Counted from the first letter of the stretch, positions 8,196 to 17,019 are shown. The stretch is 25,140 nt of DNA from Candidatus Aminicenantes bacterium UBA4085 (GCA_002383325.1 DFYJ01000080.1:1-25140), one strand, 5' to 3'. The notes: generated by a model not told the origin, from the letters alone. Made by a program: numbers and translations.

Positions 8196-9640
8196 ACAGC
8201 AGCGCTCTGCCCTGGAAGGATTTCCTGGCCGAGAGGGAGGAGGCCCTGCGCGCCTGGCCGACGGGCCGCGGGATCACCCTCGAGGACGGCATCCGCTATC
8301 AGTCCAAGATCCCCAAGGAGAAGAACTTCGCCCTGGCCATGCGCAAGGCCCGCGAGGCCGGCAAGACCTTGACCCAGCCGCGGGCCGGGGTGGCCCTGGT
8401 CGACCAGCACATCCAGCTCCTCCGCTACCTCGAGTCCGAGGGCGGAGCGAACCTGCTGCCGACGACCATCGACGCCTACACCCGGCAGAACCGCTACGAG
8501 GAGGCGGCCAAGGGGATCGAGAAGTCCCAAGCCGCAGGCCACTCCCTGCTCAACGGCTTTCCTGCCGTCAACCATGGGATCGAGGGATGCCGCCGGGTGA
8601 CCGAGGCCGTGCGGCGGCCGATCCAGGTCCGCCATGGGACCCCCGACGCGCGGCTCCTGGCCGAGATCTCCCTGGCCTCGGGCTTCACCTCCTACGAGGG
8701 CGGCGGGATCTCCTACAACATCCCCTACGCCAAGAAGGTCCCCCTGGATAAGTCCATCCGCGATTGGCAGTACGTGGACCGGCTGGTCGGCCACTACGAG
8801 GAGAACGGCATCCCCATCAATCGCGAGCCGTTTGGACCCCTGACCGGCACGCTCGTCCCGCCCTTCATCAGCCATACCATCGCTATCCTGGAGGGATTGC
8901 TGGCGCTGGAGCAGGGGGTCAAGTCGCTGACCCTTGGCTACGGCCAGGGCGGCAACATCATTCAGGACCTGGCCGCGGTAAGCTCGCTCCGCGAGCTGGC
9001 CCACGAGTACTTCCAACGGGCCGGCTACACCGACTACGACCTGTCCATCGTCTTTCACCAATGGATGGGCGGCTTCCCCGAGGACGAAGCCAAGGCCTTC
9101 GCGGTCATCAACCTGGGCGCCGTCGTGGCGGCCATGGCCAAGGCCGAGAAGATCATCGTCAAGACGCCGCACGAGGCCATGGGCATCCCGACCAAGGAGG
9201 CCAACGCGGCCGGCCTGAAGTCGACCCGCCAGATTCTGAGCATGGTCGAGGAGCAGAAGGTCTGCGGCGACAACGCCACGGTCCGCGACGAGGCCGCCCT
9301 GATCCGGCGCGAAGTGGCCTGCTTGATGAAAGCCGTCGAGGCCGGGGGCGAGGGAGACTGGGCCCGCGGCGCGGTCCGGGCCTTTGCGGCCGGGCTGCTC
9401 GACGTGCCCTTCGCCCCGTCCGCCTTCAACCGGGGCAAGGTCCTGCCCATCCGCGACAACGAGGGCTTCATCCGCATCTACGCCAAGGGCTTTCTGCCGC
9501 TGGACCCGGAGATCATGGCCGTGCACAAAGCCCGGTTGGAGGAGCGGGCCAAGGCCGAGGGCCGGGCCACCTCCTTCCAGATGGTCACGGACGACATCTA
9601 CGCCATCAGCAAGGGCAAGCTCATCGGGAGGCCGAAATGA
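8192..9640 (+). CDS. glmE: Glutamate mutase (methylaspartate mutase) epsilon subunit
   Basis: The 482-residue length is full for the TIM-barrel catalytic subunit. It binds glutamate and the adenosyl moiety and pairs with the glmS product. Conserved landmarks include RHGTPDARL near residue 147, the SGFTSYEGGGISYNIPYAK stretch near 164-182, and RHGT/YEGGG elements lining the substrate pocket. The start overlaps the glmL stop (ATGA at 8192-8195) and the stop overlaps the mal start (ATGA at 9637-9640), so glmL, glmE and mal are likely translationally coupled. Nothing suggests truncation. Confidence 0.95.
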   Translation: MNSSALPWKDFLAEREEALRAWPTGRGITLEDGIRYQSKIPKEKNFALAMRKAREAGKTLTQPRAGVALVDQHIQLLRYLESEGGANLLPTTIDAYTRQNRYEEAAKGIEKSQAAGHSLLNGFPAVNHGIEGCRRVTEAVRRPIQVRHGTPDARLLAEISLASGFTSYEGGGISYNIPYAKKVPLDKSIRDWQYVDRLVGHYEENGIPINREPFGPLTGTLVPPFISHTIAILEGLLALEQGVKSLTLGYGQGGNIIQDLAAVSSLRELAHEYFQRAGYTDYDLSIVFHQWMGGFPEDEAKAFAVINLGAVVAAMAKAEKIIVKTPHEAMGIPTKEANAAGLKSTRQILSMVEEQKVCGDNATVRDEAALIRREVACLMKAVEAGGEGDWARGAVRAFAAGLLDVPFAPSAFNRGKVLPIRDNEGFIRIYAKGFLPLDPEIMAVHKARLEERAKAEGRATSFQMVTDDIYAISKGKLIGRPK

Positions 9641-10893
9641 AGATCCATAAAGCCTACTTCACGCCGGGCTTCTCAGCGTTCTTCTTCGACGACCAGCGGG
9701 CCATCAAGGCCGGCGCGTCCCACGACGGCTTCGTCTATCGGGGGGCGACGGTGACCGACGGCTTCCGCAGCATCCGCCAAGCCGGCCAGAGCGTCTCGGT
9801 CAACCTGGTCCTGGAAGACGGCTCGGTCGCGGTCGGCGACTGCGCCGCCGTCCAGTATTCGGGGGCCGGCGGGCGCGACCCGCTCTTCCAGAGCTCCGAG
9901 GTCATCCCTTTCCTGGAGGGGCGCATCCGGCCTCTGCTGGAGGGCCGGACAATCGAGCCCTTCCGGGCGATGGCGGCCGCTTTCGAGGGTCTGGAGTTCG
10001 ACGGCCGCCGCCTGCACACGGCGGTGCGGTACGGGCTGTCGCAGGCCCTGCTGATGGCCCGAGCCTTGGAGCGGCGGCGTCTGATGGCCGAGGTCGTGGC
10101 CGAGGAATACGGCCGGCCGGCGCCTGCCGTCCGCGTCCCCATCTTCGGCCAGAGCGGCGACAACCGCTACGAGAATGTGGACAAGATGATCCTCAAGGAA
10201 GTCGACGTCCTGCCGCACGGCCTCATCAACCACATCGAGGAGAAGCTCGGCCGGCACGGCGAGAAGCTCCAGGAGTACGTGGAGTGGCTGGTCCGCCGGG
10301 TCGCCGCCCTGCGCCGGCGCCCGGACTACAAGCCCAACCTGCACATCGACGTCTACGGCACGATCGGGGCGGCGCTGGGCCTGGACGCCGGCGTCATCGC
10401 CGATTACCTGGCTCGCCTGGAGAAGTCGGCCGGGGGCCACAAGCTCTATATCGAGGGCCCGGTGGACGTCGAGGAGAAGGACCGCCAGATCGAAACCCTC
10501 AAGGCGATCACCGAGGCCCTGCGGGCCAAGGGCTGCGGCGTCCGGATCGTGGCCGACGAGTGGTGCAACACCCTCGAGGACATCCGCGAGTTCACCGACG
10601 CCGGCGCCTGCCACATGGTCCAGATCAAGACGCCCGACCTGGGCGGCATCCAGAATACGGCCGAGAGCGTCCTCTACTGCAAGGCCCACGGCATGGAGGC
10701 CTACCAGGGCGGGACGTGCAACGAGACCGACGTCTCGGCCCGGGCCTGCGTCCACGTGGCCGTGGCGGCGGGCGCCGACCTGACCCTGGCCAAGCCCGGC
10801 ATGGGCTTCGACGAAGGCTACACGATCGTCAACAATGAGATGGAGCGCATCCTGGCCGTCGCCCGGGCCCGCTCCCGGGGAGAGATCCAATGA
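9637..10893 (+). CDS. mal: Methylaspartate ammonia-lyase (3-methylaspartase)
   Basis: The 418-residue enolase-superfamily enzyme deaminates (2S,3S)-3-methylaspartate to mesaconate and ammonia. All known functional residues of the Clostridium tetanomorphum enzyme fall at the same numbers: the base pair H194 (in DVLPHGLINH) and K331 (QIKTPD), and the Mg2+ ligands D238 (LHIDVYG), E273 (YIEGPVD) and D307 (VADEWCN). The GGTCNETD loop near residue 365 is also present. ATG 9637 overlaps the glmE stop, and the stop overlaps the next ATG at 10890 by 4 bp. With glmS and glmE it completes the glutamate-to-mesaconate route. Confidence 0.96.
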   Translation: MKIHKAYFTPGFSAFFFDDQRAIKAGASHDGFVYRGATVTDGFRSIRQAGQSVSVNLVLEDGSVAVGDCAAVQYSGAGGRDPLFQSSEVIPFLEGRIRPLLEGRTIEPFRAMAAAFEGLEFDGRRLHTAVRYGLSQALLMARALERRRLMAEVVAEEYGRPAPAVRVPIFGQSGDNRYENVDKMILKEVDVLPHGLINHIEEKLGRHGEKLQEYVEWLVRRVAALRRRPDYKPNLHIDVYGTIGAALGLDAGVIADYLARLEKSAGGHKLYIEGPVDVEEKDRQIETLKAITEALRAKGCGVRIVADEWCNTLEDIREFTDAGACHMVQIKTPDLGGIQNTAESVLYCKAHGMEAYQGGTCNETDVSARACVHVAVAAGADLTLAKPGMGFDEGYTIVNNEMERILAVARARSRGEIQ

Positions 10894-12254
10894 ACCGGCG
10901 AGAAGACGAATTTCGGGTCCTGTCCACCACGGCCATCCTGGGCTACGGCTTCCCCCAGGCCTCCTTCGAGGCCGGGCTGCGCCGCAAGCCCCATCTGATA
11001 GCGGCCGACGCGGGGTCGACCGATCCCGGCCCCTACTACCTGGGCGCCGGCAAGTCCTTCACCAACCGGGACGCGGTCAAGCGCGACCTGCGGTTCATGC
11101 TCAAGGCCGGCATCTCGCGCGGCATCCCCGTCGTCGTCGGCACGGCCGGCGGCAGCGGGGCCCGGCCGCACGTCGACTGGTGCGAGGAGATCGTCCGCGA
11201 GATCGCCCGCGAGGAGAAGCTCAAGTTCCGGATGGCCGTTGTCTATGGCGACATCGACAAGAAGCTCGTCCGAGCCCACCTCCGCAAGGGCGAGATCGTG
11301 CCCCTGGCCTGCGTCCCGCCGCTGGACGAGGAGACTCTGGACGCCTCGATCAACATCGTGGCCCAGATGGGGGTGGAGCCGCTCCTGCAGGCTCTCGACA
11401 CCGGCTGCGACTTCGTCTTGGCCGGACGCTGCTACGACCCGGCCGTCTTCGCCGCCCCGGCCATCCGGCGCGGCTTCGACCCGGGCCTGGCCCTGCATAT
11501 GGGCAAGATCCTGGAATGCGCGGCCATCGCCGCCACTCCCGGCTCGGGGGCCGACTGCGCCCTGGGCACGCTGAAGAAGGGCTCCTTCATCCTGGAGGCC
11601 CTCAATCCCAAACGGAAGTTCACCACGGCCTCCACCGCCGCCCATACCCTGTACGAGAAGTCCGACCCGACGCACCTGCCCGGCCCGGGCGGGGAGATCG
11701 ACCTGACCGCCTGCACCTTCACCGACCTGCCCGGCGGGCGGGTCGAGGGGCGCGGCAGCCGGCACGTCGACACCGAGCGCTACTGGGTCAAGCTGGAAGG
11801 CGTCCGGCGGGCCGGCTATCGGACGATCTCGGTGGCCGGGACGCGCGACCCGATCATGATCGCCTCCATCGACTCCATCCTGGATGCCGTCCAGGCCCAG
11901 GTGCGGGAGATCCTCAAGAGCGAGCGCATCGACGGCCGGGTCCAGTTCCACGTCTATGGACGGGACGGCGTCATGGGCGCCTTGGAGCCCGAGAAGACCG
12001 TCCGCAGCCACGAGCTGGGGCTGGTCATCGAGGCCGTCGCCGCAACCGAGCGCGAGTCCGAATCGCTCTGCAGCCTGACCCGATCCACGCTCCTTCACTA
12101 CGGCTACCCCGGCCGCATCTCCACGGCCGGGAACCTGGCCCTTCCCTTCTCGCCCTCCGACGTCAAGATGGGCGAGGTCTTCGAATTCTCGATCTACCAC
12201 CTGATGCCGGTCAAGGACCAGGGCATCTTCAAGATCCGGACGGTCCGGGTCTGA
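10890..12254 (+). CDS. AtuA/DUF1446-like protein
   Basis: The 454-residue protein resembles the acyclic terpene utilization AtuA (DUF1446) family. Landmarks are the N-terminal D40-AGSTDPGPYYLG segment, the glycine-rich GTAGGSG at 84-90, and HTLYEKSDP with LPGPGG near 250-270. The family's biochemical activity is not established to my knowledge; AtuA was named from a terpene-degradation operon. Here it is coupled by a 4-bp overlap to mal and followed 17 bp later by a DUF4387 gene. This places it in glutamate or mesaconate metabolism, not terpene use. It has no signal peptide and should be cytoplasmic. It could be a subunit of a lyase or hydratase, or a maintenance factor; this is inference. 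Confidence 0.75.
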   Translation: MNRREDEFRVLSTTAILGYGFPQASFEAGLRRKPHLIAADAGSTDPGPYYLGAGKSFTNRDAVKRDLRFMLKAGISRGIPVVVGTAGGSGARPHVDWCEEIVREIAREEKLKFRMAVVYGDIDKKLVRAHLRKGEIVPLACVPPLDEETLDASINIVAQMGVEPLLQALDTGCDFVLAGRCYDPAVFAAPAIRRGFDPGLALHMGKILECAAIAATPGSGADCALGTLKKGSFILEALNPKRKFTTASTAAHTLYEKSDPTHLPGPGGEIDLTACTFTDLPGGRVEGRGSRHVDTERYWVKLEGVRRAGYRTISVAGTRDPIMIASIDSILDAVQAQVREILKSERIDGRVQFHVYGRDGVMGALEPEKTVRSHELGLVIEAVAATERESESLCSLTRSTLLHYGYPGRISTAGNLALPFSPSDVKMGEVFEFSIYHLMPVKDQGIFKIRTVRV

Positions 12255-12271
12255 CGAGAGAGGAGTCGAAC

Positions 12272-12583
12272 ATGGCCCAATCCATCCTCAAGGCCGCCCG
12301 CGTCATCCGCTCCAAGAACTCCGGTCCCTACGAGCTGACCCTCGACATCATCTTCAAGGACAAGCGCTATTTCGACCTGTTCCGGAGGCGGAAGATCGTG
12401 ACCAAGAAGTCGGTCGCCGCCCTCTACAAGCGGCCGGTCAAGGACATCCTCAAGCTGCTCTACTTCGAGCCGGCCACCGCCCTCAAGATCACCATGCGCC
12501 GGCCGATCCCGTCCGGCCACCCGGGCGAGACCGACATCTACGGGGCCCAGCAGCATGCCCCGCTGCTGCGGATCACCTTCTGA
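12272..12583 (+). CDS. DUF4387 family protein
   Basis: ATG 12272 follows an AGAGAGGAG ribosome site (about 12256-12264), with 17 bp from the previous stop. The 103-residue product has the family hallmark RSKNSGPYELTLDI near residues 11-24 and a C-terminal GETDIYGAQQHAP segment near 84-96. DUF4387 proteins usually accompany AtuA/DUF1446 proteins, side by side or fused, which suggests an obligate two-subunit complex. Function is unknown. Its place between mal and the fumarase gene ties the pair to the methylaspartate pathway. Confidence 0.75.
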   Translation: MAQSILKAARVIRSKNSGPYELTLDIIFKDKRYFDLFRRRKIVTKKSVAALYKRPVKDILKLLYFEPATALKITMRRPIPSGHPGETDIYGAQQHAPLLRITF

Positions 12584-12592
12584 GGCCGGCCC

Positions 12593-13537
12593 ATGCGATA
12601 CCGGCTGAGCGCCGCCTCGCACGAAACGCTCGTCTATGCCACCTACTACGCCCCGCACGGCCGCCTGCGGTTGTACAAGGTGGCGGCCGAGCTGTCCCAG
12701 CGCTACCTGACCCCGGCCGACCTGCTGATCGGGATCATCGGGGCCGAGGGCTCCGGCAAGTCGACCCTGATCAAGGGCCTCTTCCCGGGCCTGGAGCTGA
12801 CCAACGACGACGACGGCATCAACGTCCAGCCGACTCCGCTGCTGTCCTTCCAGCCCGACGACCCCTTCTCCGGCCACACCTTCCACATCGACGTCCGCTA
12901 CGAGCTGGCCTTCCACCAGATCCACGAGATCGTCGAGGCCGTCAACAGCGCCGTCAGCCAGGGCCGCCGGGTCATCATCGAGCATTTCGACCTGCTCTAC
13001 GGCGCCCTGGGCTACAACGCCCAGGTCCTGATCGGGATCGGCGAGGAGATCATCGTGGCCCGGCCGACCATGTTCGGGCCCTTCCCCAACTCGGTCAAGG
13101 CCATCGTCCACCGGACGATCAAGTTCCGACGGATGGCCCACTCGGCCGAGGACATCGTCAACACCATCCTGCGGCGCGACCACCCGTATCTCATGCCCTC
13201 GTTCTATTCCGACATCAAGCAGGGCTTCGTCATCAACTTCCACCACAAGCCCGACATCGACCTGGCCGGGCTAGAGAAGAAGGTCCTGGACATCATCGCC
13301 CAGAACGTGCCCATATCGCCGGTGGGGGAGGACCGCATCACCATCGGCGAGATGCAGATGCCCTGCACCGGGACGCGGACCCACGTCAAGTCCTCGGGAG
13401 AGATCGAGAACTTCCGGCTGATCAAGGACTTCAAGTACGATCCGATCGCCAAGGAATACCTGCTGATCGGCCTGATCGGACGCAAGACCATCGTCGGCTT
13501 CGAGGACATGGTCGACGTCTCGCGCCTGGACAAGTAG
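12593..13537 (+). CDS. P-loop NTPase with alanyl-tRNA-synthetase-like SAD motif
   Basis: The 314-residue protein has a Walker A motif GAEGSGKST at 50-58 and a Walker B-like RVIIEHFD at 126-133, as in uridine-kinase-like P-loop kinases. Near the C-terminus, CTGTRTHVKSSGEIENF (258-274) closely follows the CGGTHVxxTGEIxxF signature of the alanyl-tRNA-synthetase second additional (editing) domain. Two residues are inserted, so Cys and His are spaced CxxxxxH instead of CxxxH. The N-terminal HxxxH half of that zinc site is not obvious. It lies 9 bp after DUF4387 and 15 bp before the fumarase, inside the operon. A kinase or NTP-dependent accessory role is inferred; substrate unknown. Confidence 0.7.
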   Translation: MRYRLSAASHETLVYATYYAPHGRLRLYKVAAELSQRYLTPADLLIGIIGAEGSGKSTLIKGLFPGLELTNDDDGINVQPTPLLSFQPDDPFSGHTFHIDVRYELAFHQIHEIVEAVNSAVSQGRRVIIEHFDLLYGALGYNAQVLIGIGEEIIVARPTMFGPFPNSVKAIVHRTIKFRRMAHSAEDIVNTILRRDHPYLMPSFYSDIKQGFVINFHHKPDIDLAGLEKKVLDIIAQNVPISPVGEDRITIGEMQMPCTGTRTHVKSSGEIENFRLIKDFKYDPIAKEYLLIGLIGRKTIVGFEDMVDVSRLDK

Positions 13538-13552
13538 CTCTTCGGAGGCCCC

Positions 13553-15166
13553 ATGAGCCGCGACGCCATCGCTCCCGTCTTCGATTACGGCCCGGACAAG
13601 GCCGTTTACCGCAAAATCTCCTCGGCCGGGGTCACGACCGCCCGCTGCGGCGGCCGGACCCATCTTCGGGTGGCGCCCGGCGCCCTGACCCGCCTGGCCC
13701 GCGAGGCGTTCCAGGACCTGGCGTTCTTCCTGCGGCCCTCGTTCCTGGAAGGCCTGGCCTCGATCCTGAGGGACGCCCAGGCCTCGGACAACGACCGCAT
13801 CGTGGCCCGGGCCCTGCTGCGCAACGCCGTCATCGCGGCCGAGGGCGAGCTGCCGCTCTGCCAGGACACGGGGACTATCAACGTCTTTGGGCGGAAAGGC
13901 CACCTCGTCCTGACCGACGGCCGGGACGAAGAGTCGCTGGTCCGCGGCGCGGCTGAGGTCTATCAAGAGCGCAACCTTCGCTATTCGATCATGGCCCCCC
14001 GAACCGTCCTGGACGAGGCCAACACGGGGAGGAACCTCCCGGCCCAAGTCGACCTGGCGGCGGCCGAGGGGGACGCCTACAAATTCCTCTTCATGGCCAA
14101 GGGCGGCGGCTCGTCCAACAAGACCATGCTCTTCCAGGAGACCAAGGCCCTGCTCAACGAGAAGAGCCTCGCCGCCTTCCTGGCCGAGAAGATTGCGGCC
14201 CTGGGTGTCGCGGCCTGCCCGCCCTACCGGATCGCCTTCGTCGTCGGCGGGCTGTCGCCGGAGATGACCGTCAAGACGGTCAAGCTGGCCACGGCCGGCT
14301 ACCTCGACGGCCTGCCCCCGCGTGGATCGATGCGCGGCGGCGCCTTCCGCGACCGGGACTGGGAGGCGCGGATGATGGACATTGCCGGGCAAACAGGTCT
14401 GGGGGCCCAGTTCGGCGGCCGCCACCTGGCCCTGGAAGCCCGCTTCATCCGCCTGCCCCGCCATGCCGGCTCCTGTCCGGTCGCGATCGGGGTGGGCTGC
14501 AACGCAGACCGCAATCTCAAGGCCAAGATCACGTCCGAAGGCCTCTTTCTGGAAGCCGTTGAGCGCCATCCGACCCGCTTCCTCGAGGCCGCCGGGCCGG
14601 AAGCCGCAGGCGCTTCGGGGATCGCCGTCGATCTCGACCGGCCCATGCCCGAGATCCGCAAGTCCTTGGCGGCTTTGCCCGTAGGCAGCCTGGTGAGGCT
14701 GAGCGGCCCGCTGGTCGTGGCCCGCGACATCGCCCACGCCAGGTTCAAGGCGGACCTGGACCGCACCGGGCGCGTTCCCGACTATCTGAAGAAGCATCCC
14801 GTCTATTACGCCGGGCCGGCTAAGACCCCGCGGCGATACGCTTCCGGCAGCTTCGGCCCGACCACGGCCCAGCGCATGGACGGCTACCTGGCCGACCTGA
14901 TGAAAGCCGGGGGCTCGCTCGTGACCTTGGCCAAAGGGAACCGCGCCGCGGGTGTGACCGAAGCCTGCCGGACCTATGGCGGCTTCTACCTGGGAACGAT
15001 CGGCGGGGCCGCCGCGCTGATGGCGGCCGAGTATATCACCGCCTCCGAGGTCATTGACTACGCCGACCTGGGCATGGAGGCGGTTCGCCGCATCACGGTC
15101 AAGGACATGCCGGCTTTCCTCGTCTGCGACGATAAGGGCGGGAATCTATACGCCCGCCGTAGTTGA
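13553..15166 (+). CDS. Single-chain class I fumarase, probable mesaconase (2-methylfumarate hydratase)
   Basis: The 537-residue length matches one-chain [4Fe-4S] class I fumarases such as E. coli FumA. The three cluster cysteines are C103 (LCQDTGT), C222 (ACPPYRIA) and C316 (VGCNADR), close to FumA 105/224/318. GGGSSNKT at 184-191 and FGPTTAQRMD in the C-terminal domain are also typical. GGAGG at 13544-13548 precedes ATG 13553. Class I fumarases are known to hydrate mesaconate to (S)-citramalate as well as fumarate to malate. As the last gene of a mutase/methylaspartase operon, mesaconate hydration is the likely physiological role. Sequence alone does not separate the two activities. The iron-sulfur cluster implies oxygen sensitivity. 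Confidence 0.9.
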   Translation: MSRDAIAPVFDYGPDKAVYRKISSAGVTTARCGGRTHLRVAPGALTRLAREAFQDLAFFLRPSFLEGLASILRDAQASDNDRIVARALLRNAVIAAEGELPLCQDTGTINVFGRKGHLVLTDGRDEESLVRGAAEVYQERNLRYSIMAPRTVLDEANTGRNLPAQVDLAAAEGDAYKFLFMAKGGGSSNKTMLFQETKALLNEKSLAAFLAEKIAALGVAACPPYRIAFVVGGLSPEMTVKTVKLATAGYLDGLPPRGSMRGGAFRDRDWEARMMDIAGQTGLGAQFGGRHLALEARFIRLPRHAGSCPVAIGVGCNADRNLKAKITSEGLFLEAVERHPTRFLEAAGPEAAGASGIAVDLDRPMPEIRKSLAALPVGSLVRLSGPLVVARDIAHARFKADLDRTGRVPDYLKKHPVYYAGPAKTPRRYASGSFGPTTAQRMDGYLADLMKAGGSLVTLAKGNRAAGVTEACRTYGGFYLGTIGGAAALMAAEYITASEVIDYADLGMEAVRRITVKDMPAFLVCDDKGGNLYARRS

Positions 15167-15649
15167 ATCTCTTTTCGGCGGGGTTGAAGCGCCTCTCGCT
15201 GCTAATGGCGGTTTGGTCTGTTCAGTGAAAACGGAATAGCCGAGAACAGCTTGCCCAAGCCGATCCACGCGGAAGATGGTATTCTCATCGATGGGCTTCC
15301 GGGAAGAAGGGTCATCATATCCGAGATCGATCTTGTAGCTCGCCAGATAGGAGGTTGGCGTATCCCTTGGATTTTGCGATACGACGATCGCTAATCCGGA
15401 GATGCCGTATTCCTCCATGAGGGCTCTTGGTTTTTCCCGTATCTCTGGATATCGGCGAATTTGGCCGTCCAGAGTCATCCATGTTCCATCCGTCGATGGA
15501 TTGCTTTTTACCATAGCGCGGATGCCCTCTTGCGGTGTTATAGCGGGGATGGATTGTTTACAGGTATTCATAGCTAAAGCGGCAATAATCAGAAAAGCCG
15601 GTTTACTTATGCCTTGAGTGCCCCGTCGCTGCCTAAATGGAAGCTTCAT
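15146..15649 (-). pseudogene. Degenerate N-terminal fragment of a serine beta-lactamase-like hydrolase
   Basis: On the minus strand ATG 15649 follows a GGGGGGAG ribosome site, and the frame runs 167 codons. A hydrophobic N-terminal stretch (PAFLIIAALAM) suggests export. Residues ~80-140 follow the beta-lactamase/penicillin-binding-protein pattern: GISGLAIVVSQ, then a KIDLGYDD turn, then DENTIFRVDRLGQAVLGYS, which aligns with the region holding the catalytic SxxK. Here that position reads RLGQ, so the nucleophile Ser and Lys are missing. The homology stops near residue 140 and an unrelated tail runs 21 bp into the end of the fumarase gene. Known family members are 350 residues or more. I read it as a truncated, inactive remnant; an expressed small exported protein is possible. 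Confidence 0.45.
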
Positions 15650-15803
15650 TTCTCCCCCCGCGCCTGATTAGCACCTGAACCCATATATGGTTACGATCAT
15701 AATGCTCGTGTCGTTTAATGCGACGAATCAAGAAGGCGAGGGCTCGGGCGGTGGGTTTATTGGAGTTATTTGAAACGAACGAAATCTCCGGTGCCGTCCC
15801 AGC

Positions 15804-16340
15804 TCACATCAGCTCGAAGAATTCGTCGGTCCCCACGCAGCCGAGGAATCGTTTGAGCAATTTGCTTAGGGGCCCCGTTGCCAGCGGCCACGACCAGCCT
15901 CCATCGCCCCGGTATGTCATCCGATGCACCCAATAGCCACTGCGCTCTCGCGACGGAACGAATTTCATCACAGGGTCGTATCGAACTCGCCGCATGAGAC
16001 CATCATCTCGAGTGTGGTGATCTTGTCCATCATCCAACCGGAGGGTGTACCCATTCCAAGGTTCAAAGACGACAATCTCGCCTTTAACAACCTCGATCCG
16101 GCAGCCTTGGAGATGAGGGTGCCGGGCCATCTCCTTGCGGGCACGAGACACATCGGCTTCTGGCACGCTTGCTGCCGCCGAATCGATCTTCCGCACGGAA
16201 ACGACTCCGTTGATGCTCTCGGAGAACTCGAAACCTTCCGGCATCGCCGGCAGCGCACCCTCACGGAGCGTTCTCACCGCGCTGTAGCGGACTTTTCCTG
16301 TCTTAGTTCTGCCTTCGACGAGGTAATAGGTGTTGCGCAT
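15804..16340 (-). CDS. Hypothetical protein (178 aa)
   Basis: The frame is open from 16412, but Met at 16340 is the more natural start, because the region from NTYYLVEGRTKTGKVRY onward looks like the start of a folded domain, with a strand-rich segment continuing to GFEFSE and VVSVRK near residue 50. No ribosome site is clear at either start. There is no signal peptide or membrane segment, and I cannot name the family. It sits in a visibly more A/T-rich minus-strand patch unlike its neighbours in base use, which suggests it was acquired. Confidence 0.5.
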   Translation of the reverse strand: MRNTYYLVEGRTKTGKVRYSAVRTLREGALPAMPEGFEFSESINGVVSVRKIDSAAASVPEADVSRARKEMARHPHLQGCRIEVVKGEIVVFEPWNGYTLRLDDGQDHHTRDDGLMRRVRYDPVMKFVPSRERSGYWVHRMTYRGDGGWSWPLATGPLSKLLKRFLGCVGTDEFFELM

Positions 16341-16474
16341 TCGGTTGGTGTAGGTCACAACCGCGGTTTTCGAGGCCGCTCTATCGTGCCGACTGCGAGT
16401 GCGATGAACCAATTCCTACCTCCCGTTAGATTGATCTTACGCCTGGATCAAGTCATCGCGGCAAACGTTGGCAT

Positions 16475-16936
16475 TCACCCGCGCGGTCTACTGTGTCGTT
16501 GAGCAATACTCTGATTATCCTTAAGTTTGTTGTTCCAGTACTCAACATATGACAAGTATGCTTTCTGGCTGGTGAGGAAGGTTACGTGTTGGCGGGCTTG
16601 CAGCTTGTAGGCCCTTATTTTGGCTATTCCGAGGCGCCGGGCTTTCTCCATCCTGTGGTGGCCGTCGATCAGATTGAAAATCCCCGGTGAAATCTCCGCC
16701 AGCACGACAGGCCGAGAAGGGTCCACGGAATCGACATGAGATTGGTTAAGCATCGAGTGCTCCTGAAAGAAATCATTGACGTCGACTTCCACGAGGGGGA
16801 TATCCTTGGGGTGCTTGGCGATGTGCTCAAGGATCCGAGTCACGTTGAACTCGAAAATACCGTTCTGAAACAGCTCATCACCCTCATCAACTCGACAAGG
16901 GATGAAGTTCCCGTCCGCCTTCAACTTCTTGGACAT
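16475..16936 (-). CDS. ParB/sulfiredoxin-fold domain protein (153 aa)
   Basis: The domain holds LIDGHHRMEKARRLG near residues 89-103, the GxHR-type motif of ParB N-terminal/sulfiredoxin-like folds. It is followed by a helical segment with LTSQKAYLSYVEYW. Three tandem ATGs at 17009-17017 give a longer frame (180 aa), but the promoter at 17020-17049 would start transcription at about those codons. Met 16936 begins a more protein-like sequence (MSKKLKADGNFIPCR) with GGAGAAGG upstream, separated by a small hairpin. The protein lacks the helix-turn-helix of chromosome-partition ParB, so it is more likely a stand-alone nuclease- or NTPase-type ParB-like protein. Role unknown. Confidence 0.6.
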   Translation of the reverse strand: MSKKLKADGNFIPCRVDEGDELFQNGIFEFNVTRILEHIAKHPKDIPLVEVDVNDFFQEHSMLNQSHVDSVDPSRPVVLAEISPGIFNLIDGHHRMEKARRLGIAKIRAYKLQARQHVTFLTSQKAYLSYVEYWNNKLKDNQSIAQRHSRPRG

Positions 16937-17019
16937 GGGTGGATAAAAATATCCTTCTCCGCCCTGGGCTTGGGCCGTGTTCGGAAACTGCCTAATCCCC
17001 CGTCCTGACATCATCATGA

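Noticed and set aside
15137..15158. GGCGGG/CCCGCC hairpin at the end of the fumarase gene as a terminator
   Set aside because: It lies inside the coding sequence, has a 10-nt loop and no T run directly after it.
15924..16502. 192-codon plus-strand frame
   Set aside because: It is antisense to the hypothetical gene at 15804-16340, has no ribosome site and shows no recognisable domain. The small plus frame at 15718-15936 is rejected for the same reasons.
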